NCBI GenBank assembly: GCA_025456495.1
Contig: JALOKO010000151.1
Location: 1 to 8,748 of the forward strand
Length of the DNA stretch: 8,748 nt
Reading direction: 5' to 3'
Source of the DNA: Bryobacterales bacterium
GTDB taxonomy: Bacteria > Acidobacteriota > Terriglobia > Bryobacterales > Bryobacteraceae
Each line of letters opens with the position of its first letter. Positions within the stretch are counted from its first letter, which is position 1. Shown piece by piece: positions 1 through 6,433 of this stretch. Both the position numbers and the translations under genes were made by a program. The notes beneath the pieces are model-generated. The model was not told where the DNA came from. It saw only the letters and a program-made list of their open reading frames with translations, and searched no databases.

Positions 1-1479
1 CGCAGTCTGCGCGGCGCCGGATGTCACCGGGAAATTCGTGCTTACCGTATGACCCACCACCACCGGCTGATCGTTGGGGGCCACGGCTACGTGCGTGGCC
101 GTTCCCCCCTCGTTCCCATGGAGACGCAACGAATAGGCAACGCTGTCCCCTGCGGCGTTCACGGCCATCAACACCGCGGCGGGGTTGCTAAACAGGTTGG
201 GCGGGCTCACAAAAGCCCCTTGGGAAACGGGGAAATCTTGACAGGAGCTGTTTCCCGCAAGCACCGCGCGGGATTGGCTATCCACGGTCAACACGGGAAG
301 GTCCAGCGCGCCGTGGCAGCCGGCGGCGGTGTTCCAAAGCAGGGATCTTCCGTCCGCCGCCAGCTTTCCCAGAACGGTGCTTTGGGAATGGAACACGCTA
401 CCGGTGCTGGTGCCGGTAATGACCGGCCTGTTCACCGGAATCTGCTGCAGTGGGTCGCGGGTAGCGTAGGCGAAGTAAACTCCGCTATCCGGCGCCGGGG
501 CCACCGAAAAGCGGGTGTCCACGGGGACCGCCCAGGAGATGTAGGTGGTAAACACGGCGCTGCTGAAATCCGGGGAGATCTTCGTGACGAAGACCTGGCT
601 GGCCGCCGTGCCGGGCAGTCGCAGCGGCGGCAGTGACTCACCCGGCAACACCATGGCCTCCGACGTTCCGATCGCATAGACGTTACCCGCCGCGTCCACG
701 CGGGCGTCGTGTAACGTGACATTGCCGTTGCCGCCGAAGAAGGTGGCGAATTCGAGAATGGGGTCCACCACCAGCGGCTTCGTAGGGTCGTAGCCCTCGA
801 CGGCAAAGCCTACCTCATCCGCGCCCAGCAGGACGTAGCGGGATGTCAGTTCCGTGCGTCTGCTGTCGCCTTGCTGGTAAACCAGCGGACGGTGCTGCAA
901 TACATGGCGGCCGTCGCGTTCGATGCGCAGGTTGCCGTGCTCGTCGATGCTGAGGGCATCCGCGCCTTCCACCACCAGACGCAGCGCGTCAAGAGGCCAA
1001 CCAGGGGCCAGCACGAAGTCAAACTCCAGGCGCTCTCGGTTGCCGTAGTATTCCACATCAATGCCGGGCAGGATCCCACGGTAGGCCACCCGGGCAAAGT
1101 TCCGCACGTCCGGTGTCGCGGCAGCACCTGGGCGCAAATAGTGCGTGCGCGCCGCCAGGGGCTCCAGTGGCACACCAATGGCGGCGGGGTTCGCGCCTTG
1201 CCAGCGGAGCCGCAGCGGCCGTGCCGCCTGGTCTGACCGCAGCGCCACACTGATGCCCTCCGCACTCAGCCCCATCCGCCCCTCACCGTGGCGCACCACG
1301 AAGCCGAACGAGGCAGGGAACTGGCCCTGGTTCTGCTCAAACACCAAAGGCATGGCAGGGACCGCCGCAATGGCGGGTGCGGGTTCGCCGTGAGCGATCT
1401 GCCCAAACGCCGCTTGCAGCAACACCAAAATCAGCACCGCATGTGCCCTGTGCAGGATCGATCGAAGTGGGCTACGCAT
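1..1479 (-). CDS. Secreted SBBP-repeat/beta-propeller protein, C-terminus beyond window edge
   Basis: The frame is open for 493 codons from the ATG at 1479-1477 to the left edge, with no stop, so the 3' end is missing. Residues 1-31 look like a Sec signal peptide: a basic start (MRSPLRSILHRAH), a hydrophobic core (AVLILVLLQAAFG) and small residues near AHG. Residues about 45-250 form the N-terminal domain usually found before SBBP repeats, with FEQNQGQ at 47-53, LPGIDVEYY at 137-145 and LVVDPILEFATFFGG at 236-250. From there short beta-propeller-like repeats follow, for example DAAGNVYAIG at 262-271 and a 'NFPVTSGA' type motif at 482-489. It has only two cysteines, C388 and C413, which align with a pair in the upstream paralogue at 1482-6248. 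Its start lies two bases after that gene's stop, so it is probably cotranslated and coregulated with it. Substrate and role are unknown. By analogy the missing C-terminus may carry BACON or TIGR03437 domains, but this cannot be seen here. Confidence 0.88.
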   Translation of the reverse strand, partial: MRSPLRSILHRAHAVLILVLLQAAFGQIAHGEPAPAIAAVPAMPLVFEQNQGQFPASFGFVVRHGEGRMGLSAEGISVALRSDQAARPLRLRWQGANPAAIGVPLEPLAARTHYLRPGAAATPDVRNFARVAYRGILPGIDVEYYGNRERLEFDFVLAPGWPLDALRLVVEGADALSIDEHGNLRIERDGRHVLQHRPLVYQQGDSRRTELTSRYVLLGADEVGFAVEGYDPTKPLVVDPILEFATFFGGNGNVTLHDARVDAAGNVYAIGTSEAMVLPGESLPPLRLPGTAASQVFVTKISPDFSSAVFTTYISWAVPVDTRFSVAPAPDSGVYFAYATRDPLQQIPVNRPVITGTSTGSVFHSQSTVLGKLAADGRSLLWNTAAGCHGALDLPVLTVDSQSRAVLAGNSSCQDFPVSQGAFVSPPNLFSNPAAVLMAVNAAGDSVAYSLRLHGNEGGTATHVAVAPNDQPVVVGHTVSTNFPVTSGAAQTA

Positions 1480-1481
1480 AC

Positions 1482-4400
1482 TTATTCAAACTCCACCTGC
1501 AGCGGATTCCCTGCATGGCCTCCGATGCCCACCACGAGGGTCATCATGCCCCGTCCCGCGAGACTGCGGGGAACGCGTACGTTGATCTGGTCCAGACCTA
1601 CAAAACTGCCGTGAGCTCCGGTGAACTCCACCGGAACTTCTTCGCTGCCGAGCGATGCGGCCGCCAGGCCCCCTTTCACGCTGAAGCCGGTGCCATACAG
1701 AATCAGGTACAAGGTCTCGTCGGGCGAGCCAAACGAGAGGCGGCGGGGCACGCAGCTTCCGCCTCCGTTAGGGCAAACCGCCAGCGATCCGCTGACGCGC
1801 GCCCCGGTTCGGCCATTCACCCGCAGGAACTCGCCCGCAGGCGCGCCCTTACCGTCGGAGTTGGCGGCGAATAGCGAGCCTTGCTGTTCCTGGACAAAGC
1901 TGGGAAAGGTGTCGCTAAAGAACCCCGTGCGGTTCACTTTCACGTCTATCCGCCCCGGGGGGAAGGTCCTGGGAACCATGAAATTGATTTGCCCTGGAGA
2001 TACGAAAAACAACGGCGCGGCCGTTGTCTGTCCGGAATCCAGATGAATGAGTTCCACACTCGTGCCGCCGAGAGCAACCGGCAATGGCAGGTTGCTGGCG
2101 TGGAGCACTCCAGCGGACAACTGCTGGCCGAAGATACTGTAGATGGCTCCCGGCGCCAGAAGCTTACGGCGGAAGCCGGCGCCCTCGGTGATAGCCGCAA
2201 TCCGCACGCCGTTGCTGAACAGCGGCTTTGCGACAACCGTCAGGTCCACGGGAATGGAGAGGGACGTAGCCGCATTGCCCGCAATCTGCACCCGAACCTC
2301 GCAGACGTACTGGCCTGGATCAACCAGCGCCGCCCACGGAAGATAGATCTCAGCCCGAAGCGTGGATGGGGTCCTGGGGGCCAGTGCCACGGCCAGGAAC
2401 GGGGGGAACGACAAAGCGTCGCAGCCGAAGCCATGCACCTCAACGGGCACGGCTGATGCCGCCGTGAGGGTGGCCACCGCGGTGGTAATGTCCTGCGTGC
2501 TGCCGTAGCGCAAGGTCAGCCGGGGCGGCGAGAACTGCAGGGGTGGTGGCGGTCCACTGGCTTCGAACACCGCCACCAATGTGTAGGCTCGCGTCATCGT
2601 GATTGGAAGGTCTTGGAACCGGGAGTGTTCCGAAGGCACGCCGTCCCAGCGCACGAACCGCGATTGGCTGCCAGGCACTGCCCGCACGAAAGCGCTGGCC
2701 CACTGTCGTACATAGTGACCGTCGGGTTCCTCCAGAAAATTTCCAGGCTCCAACGTGAGCGACGTGCGGCTGCCATCCCCGGAGACGTTCCCGGTATGGC
2801 TTACCAGAAGGCGGAAGAACCGGGTCTGGTTCAGCCGCATCAAGATGGGCTGGCTACCTATGGTGAAGGTCTGCGTCGGCCCTGCAACGTCATTCCAGCC
2901 GGAGTTCAGCACCAACAACCCTGGCTCCGGCTGCCGTCTAGGCAAAGCACTCACGGTCACGGTGGTGCCCAATGGCAAAGCCGTCTGGAAGGGGCCAACA
3001 TGGCTGACGCCGTTTACGGTGAAGAGTTCGCCCTGAGGCACATCGAAGGACACGTATGTCGCCGGCTCGCCCAGTTGCGTCACGTTGACGGTGTGGCCCA
3101 GAAGGCGCACCAGTGCCGTTCGTGTTGCACCGGAAGTGTTCTCACGAAACCACACTTGCAACTGCCCGCTGCCCTCCGGGGCACTTCCGGGGAAGAACTG
3201 CAGCCAGGGCTCCGTAGCGACTGGCTTCCACGCGCACGCAGTTCCGGTTGCTTCAATGTTGATGGAGAAGGCGTCGGCCGAAGGGCCGCCCTGAAAGCTT
3301 AGCGGACCCACCGTGGCCTGGCACTGCCCCCCTGCCTGGCGCACCTGGACGGTCTTGTTCGCCAGCAACAGCGTCTGCTGTAGTGTTACGTTGGTGGGGT
3401 TGGCGGGCATGTTCACCTGAACCACCCCGCTTCCCGTTCCTGTTGAAGAGCCCACAACGGTTAGGTCGCTACTTGCCAGTGCAGTCCAGGGGCAGTTGCT
3501 GGCGCTGGTAGTGATGCTGATGGCGGCGGTACCGCCGCTCGCGGGCAGGTCGATGGTGAGCGGGGAAACCGTGGCGGTACAGGCGCCGCCCGCCTGCCGG
3601 ACGGGCACGTTGATGCCGGCAATCGTGAAGCTGGTTTCGCGCGCTTCAAAGGAATTGGGCAGCACCTCCAGCCGCAATTGCAAGGGCCCTTGCCACAGCT
3701 CAGGTAGTCCATGCGGGAGATTCGCGCTGAGGGTTGTCCATGGCGCCGCGCCCTTCAATTCCCATTCGCAGTCCTGGGGGATATCCAGCGCCAGAGAAAG
3801 GAAGCCACCAGCGGCGTCCACGTCCACACTGGCGGGGCTGATGCTGCGTCTGCTGCAGGAAGCGCGACTTTGCGTGACGGTCACCTGCTGATCGTCGATA
3901 CGCCACGTTTGCACATTATCCTGGGTGGCTTGGTTCCATCGCGGATATCTCACCCGGACGTCGCCGTTGCCCACACCCGCAGAACGCACGAATACCGCCT
4001 CACCTGATGAATTCACGGAATTCGCCGACAAGGCCCAGGGGCAACCTGGAGGCGCTTCCACGCGGACCAGAGCTTCGCCCCCCTCGGCGCTTACGGTCTG
4101 TGACGCGGGCGAAAGGGCAAGCGTGCAAGCTGTCGGGTCGTCCCACCGGATCCGCGCGAGATAGACGCCAAACGGCTGCCCAGGCTGGTCCACCGTCAAA
4201 CTGCTGCTGGTGGTGCCGGGCGTCGCATAGGTGTCCGCGGTTGGCCCCAATATCAGAGTGGATACCCCTCCCTGAAAGGAAAGGATTCGTGTTGCGTTCC
4301 CTGGGAATGTTGAGTAAAAGTAGGTTGCGTTCCGCAGCGCGACACCCCCCGCCGCCACGCGCCCCACGTGAAGGCTGGAGCCGACGGGCAATCGGCGCAA

Positions 4401-6248
4401 CATCGCCCCGGGGCTCACCACTTCTGAGGAGGTCACCCGACTCACCACCAGCGTCTCTCCCGCTGCATTGACCGCCAGATCCTCCACTTCCGCGGACCCA
4501 AGGTAGTACGTTGACCAGTCAATCGTGCGCAGTTCCGCGTCGATACGCAGAAGGACGCGTGCGTTCGTGCCGCGTTGCATCTGGAAGGCCTGCGGCGAAA
4601 CCTGAAAGTCCGTACGCGCCGTGCGCACCGACACGTGGATCCCACCATCCGGGGCTATGCGGAACCGCGGGATCCTCCCGGGCAGCAGGGTGGCCGCCTC
4701 CACCGCGGAGCCCGCCGCATTAAAACGCATCAGGAATCCGATGTAGTTTGCCGCGCCTGTCGTCTGGTAGGCGCCGGGAGTGGTGGGAAAATCCGGGCTA
4801 CTGGTGGACCCCCCAAGCCACACGCGCCCCTCTGCGTCCCGTTGTATCCACGACGGTTCCTGGCTGCCGCTGCCCCCAAAGCGTGTGAGATAGGCCATCT
4901 GCTGGCCGTCGGGAGTCACCCGCCCCACGATGATCTGGGAGCCCAACGCATTTGCCGGTAGGTTCGTGAAGGCGCCCGAAGTTGAGGGGATCTGCTGGCA
5001 GTCGGCGCCACTGGCGAAGGTAAGCCCGTCCGCCGCGGCATGCAACAGGTTGAGGAACAGGGGAACATGGCAGCCGATCAAGGTACGGAACCGAAGGGCG
5101 GATCCATCAGGCACCAGGGCAAACAGCGCCGTCCGCTCAATGCGATTGCCGCCCGCATCGGAAGGATACACGAAGGGTCCCGTCGTGGGTGCGAACTGAC
5201 CAACGGGTCCGCGCATCGGATGAGTGATGTATACCTGACCATCCGGGGCAACGGCCATCCGGCCAAACGTGGAAATGGCCTGGAACGGTGTGCTGAGATA
5301 CGTGGTCCGGTGCACCGCCGAAAGATCAGGCGACAATCGCGTGATGTAAAGGTTTCTGCTGCCGACACCAAGGCCGGCAAAGGCGTCCCCGTCACCCGGC
5401 AAGCGCCCATTCCCGGCTGGGCCCATCAGGTAGACGTTACCGGCCGCATCGGTTGCGATGTCGAAGAACGTCATCTCCCCCGCGCCCCCGAAGTGGGTGG
5501 CGAAGTCCAGGATGGGGTCCACCGTCAGCGGGAGCCCGGTGTCATGGTCGTCCACGTCGATGGCAACGTGTTGGCCATCCAGAATCCGGTAGCGGCTGGC
5601 CACTGTCCGCCGTTCTCCGTTGACGGTTTGGTAGGAGTGCGGCGCGCGCTGCACCACCTGCCCTCCCGGCGCCATGATTACCAGGTTGCCCGCAGCGTTT
5701 AGTTCCAGAGAATCCGCCCCGTCAATCCGTAAAACAGGTGCGCTCGCAGCGGCGCCCGGGGCAAACTCCAAGTCAAACTCCAGCAAGCCTCCGTTCTGGT
5801 AATACACCACATCCACGCCTGGATACACATCCCGATGGCGCAGCCGTTGCCAGGTGGGAATGGCGGAACTCGCGCTCGCATCAGACGACGACGAGGCCGT
5901 CAGGCTAAGGTCATAGACGCGGGTGGAGGCGGGATGTTCCCCGGTGGCCCTAACCGCCCGTGCGCCCTTCCAGGAAAAGCGCAGCACCCGGGTTGTCGTG
6001 TCAGACCCGCCGTTCCCCAGCGCCACTACCAGCGCATCCTCACGGAAGCCTGCCGTATACCCAACTCCGCGTAGAAGGTGTGAGTAGATTGCAGGGGCCT
6101 GTCCGCGGTTTTCCTCAAACGGCTGCATGCCCGCGGCCGCCAGCGCCACGGTGCGTGCCTCTAGGGCTTCCGCCCATCCCGGCAGCCCGCCCCCAACCAT
6201 CAATACCCAAATAAAAGCAACTCCGCGCCAGACCGATTGCATGTTCAC
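1482..6248 (-). CDS. Giant modular secreted protein: SBBP-type propeller, 4 BACON-like domains, InlB-like repeats, TIGR03437 C-terminus
   Basis: This 1588-residue protein has no catalytic motif I can recognise and is best read as an exported surface or extracellular protein. Order of parts: signal peptide 1-26 (hydrophobic AFIWVLMVGGG, likely cut after GWA); N-terminal SBBP-associated domain about 40-255 (FEENRGQ 44-50, YPGVDVVYY 142-150, LTVDPILDFATHFGG 241-255); propeller-like repeats about 260-700 (DAAGNVYLMG, APDGQVYI, DAEGRVWLGGSTSSPDFPTT); four BACON-like domains 708-1058; two divergent InlB-B-like or 'bacterial repeat' units about 1064-1230 (the second holds FVRWDG and ends in YTLVAVFEA); an Ig-like segment about 1236-1340; and a TIGR03437 domain 1345-1588 (LAPGAIYSIFGQQL, FVSPGQINFMVP, LILYGTGF, GLDQINVRVP). 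TIGR03437 is a family of unknown function that is abundant in Solibacter-type Acidobacteriota. BACON domains are generally thought to bind carbohydrate or mucin-like material, so adhesion or polymer binding is a reasonable inference. The GTG at 6248 is chosen because AGGT lies 8 bases upstream; the ATG at 6242, two codons later, is the alternative. It is the first gene of a two-gene operon. Confidence 0.92.
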   Translation of the reverse strand: MNMQSVWRGVAFIWVLMVGGGLPGWAEALEARTVALAAAGMQPFEENRGQAPAIYSHLLRGVGYTAGFREDALVVALGNGGSDTTTRVLRFSWKGARAVRATGEHPASTRVYDLSLTASSSSDASASSAIPTWQRLRHRDVYPGVDVVYYQNGGLLEFDLEFAPGAAASAPVLRIDGADSLELNAAGNLVIMAPGGQVVQRAPHSYQTVNGERRTVASRYRILDGQHVAIDVDDHDTGLPLTVDPILDFATHFGGAGEMTFFDIATDAAGNVYLMGPAGNGRLPGDGDAFAGLGVGSRNLYITRLSPDLSAVHRTTYLSTPFQAISTFGRMAVAPDGQVYITHPMRGPVGQFAPTTGPFVYPSDAGGNRIERTALFALVPDGSALRFRTLIGCHVPLFLNLLHAAADGLTFASGADCQQIPSTSGAFTNLPANALGSQIIVGRVTPDGQQMAYLTRFGGSGSQEPSWIQRDAEGRVWLGGSTSSPDFPTTPGAYQTTGAANYIGFLMRFNAAGSAVEAATLLPGRIPRFRIAPDGGIHVSVRTARTDFQVSPQAFQMQRGTNARVLLRIDAELRTIDWSTYYLGSAEVEDLAVNAAGETLVVSRVTSSEVVSPGAMLRRLPVGSSLHVGRVAAGGVALRNATYFYSTFPGNATRILSFQGGVSTLILGPTADTYATPGTTSSSLTVDQPGQPFGVYLARIRWDDPTACTLALSPASQTVSAEGGEALVRVEAPPGCPWALSANSVNSSGEAVFVRSAGVGNGDVRVRYPRWNQATQDNVQTWRIDDQQVTVTQSRASCSRRSISPASVDVDAAGGFLSLALDIPQDCEWELKGAAPWTTLSANLPHGLPELWQGPLQLRLEVLPNSFEARETSFTIAGINVPVRQAGGACTATVSPLTIDLPASGGTAAISITTSASNCPWTALASSDLTVVGSSTGTGSGVVQVNMPANPTNVTLQQTLLLANKTVQVRQAGGQCQATVGPLSFQGGPSADAFSINIEATGTACAWKPVATEPWLQFFPGSAPEGSGQLQVWFRENTSGATRTALVRLLGHTVNVTQLGEPATYVSFDVPQGELFTVNGVSHVGPFQTALPLGTTVTVSALPRRQPEPGLLVLNSGWNDVAGPTQTFTIGSQPILMRLNQTRFFRLLVSHTGNVSGDGSRTSLTLEPGNFLEEPDGHYVRQWASAFVRAVPGSQSRFVRWDGVPSEHSRFQDLPITMTRAYTLVAVFEASGPPPPLQFSPPRLTLRYGSTQDITTAVATLTAASAVPVEVHGFGCDALSFPPFLAVALAPRTPSTLRAEIYLPWAALVDPGQYVCEVRVQIAGNAATSLSIPVDLTVVAKPLFSNGVRIAAITEGAGFRRKLLAPGAIYSIFGQQLSAGVLHASNLPLPVALGGTSVELIHLDSGQTTAAPLFFVSPGQINFMVPRTFPPGRIDVKVNRTGFFSDTFPSFVQEQQGSLFAANSDGKGAPAGEFLRVNGRTGARVSGSLAVCPNGGGSCVPRRLSFGSPDETLYLILYGTGFSVKGGLAAASLGSEEVPVEFTGAHGSFVGLDQINVRVPRSLAGRGMMTLVVGIGGHAGNPLQVEFE
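1491..1498 (-). promoter_or_regulatory. Shine-Dalgarno for the downstream secreted-protein gene
   Basis: On the minus strand AGGTGGAG stands 11 bases before the ATG at 1479. It lies inside the last sense codons of the upstream gene (the codons for QVE near its end). This supports 1479 as the start and points to translational coupling between the two genes. Confidence 0.6.
3075..4127 (-). repeat. Four tandem BACON-like domain repeats within the secreted protein
   Basis: Residues 708-1058 hold four units of 86-92 residues. Each begins with Cys (C708, C798, C890, C976) and has a second Cys 28-29 residues later in a C-x-W motif (CPW, CEW, CPW, CAW). Each ends in a strand of the VTVTQ/VPVRQ/VQVRQ/VNVTQ type, and units 2 and 3 are followed by AGG.C linkers. 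The repeats are clear in protein but well diverged in DNA, so the duplications are old. The regular Cys spacing suggests one disulfide per domain. Confidence 0.8.
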
Positions 6249-6256
6249 AATTTCGT

Positions 6257-6261
6257 ACCTG
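6257..6261 (-). promoter_or_regulatory. Weak Shine-Dalgarno deciding the start of the giant secreted protein
   Basis: CAGGT on the minus strand ends 8 bases before the GTG at 6248 and 14 bases before the ATG at 6242. The spacing favours the GTG start. The match to the anti-SD is short, so the choice is not secure. Confidence 0.4.
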
Positions 6262-6287
6262 TAGGTCGATTTCTAGAGCTAAGGCCT

Positions 6288-6315
6288 AGAATAACAGGAA
6301 ACAAATCGAATGCAA
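6288..6315 (-). promoter_or_regulatory. Candidate sigma70-type promoter of the secreted-protein operon
   Basis: Minus strand: TTGCAT (6315-6310), a 16-base spacer, then TATTCT (6293-6288). This is 3 of 6 and 4 of 6 to the consensus. It lies in an AT-richer stretch than its surroundings, and a start near 6281 would leave a leader of roughly 30 bases. It is plausible from position and composition, but the hexamers are weak. Confidence 0.3.
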
Positions 6316-6385
6316 GAGGGGGTTTCATGGGTCCATCCAGGGCCGCGTCGGCGGCGCGCGTTGCCGGATGGCTAACGGTCCCTAC

Positions 6386-6410
6386 CCTCGCCCCTTGGGA
6401 AGGGGAGGGG
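6386..6410 (-). terminator. GC-rich hairpin after the AAA+ ATPase gene, possible terminator
   Basis: An 11-base arm (6386-6396) and an 11-base arm (6400-6410) pair around a 3-base loop, with one mismatch and one G-T pair. The inner six pairs, CCCCTT/AAGGGG, are perfect. It begins 24 bases past the ATPase stop on the minus strand. There is no T-tract after it on that strand, so it is not a standard intrinsic terminator. It could instead be a transcript-stabilising hairpin or a dispersed intergenic repeat. Confidence 0.35.
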
Positions 6411-6433
6411 CTGGCTCCGCGGGGTTCGGCGGC

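Noticed and set aside
432..1265. Two minus-strand ORFs (432-806 and 846-1265)
   Set aside because: They lie in another frame of the real minus-strand gene at 1-1479, whose frame encodes a signal peptide and a domain matching its neighbour. Their own translations are rich in Arg, Pro and Cys without structure.
49..5702. Many plus-strand ORFs of 80-230 codons opposite the secreted-protein genes
   Set aside because: They are antisense shadows caused by strong GC bias at third positions. None shows a recognisable domain, and the minus-strand frames give coherent homologous proteins.
6264..6290. CTAG-containing imperfect palindrome before the secreted-protein operon
   Set aside because: Beyond the CTAG ends the arms mismatch at several positions, so it is not convincing as an operator.
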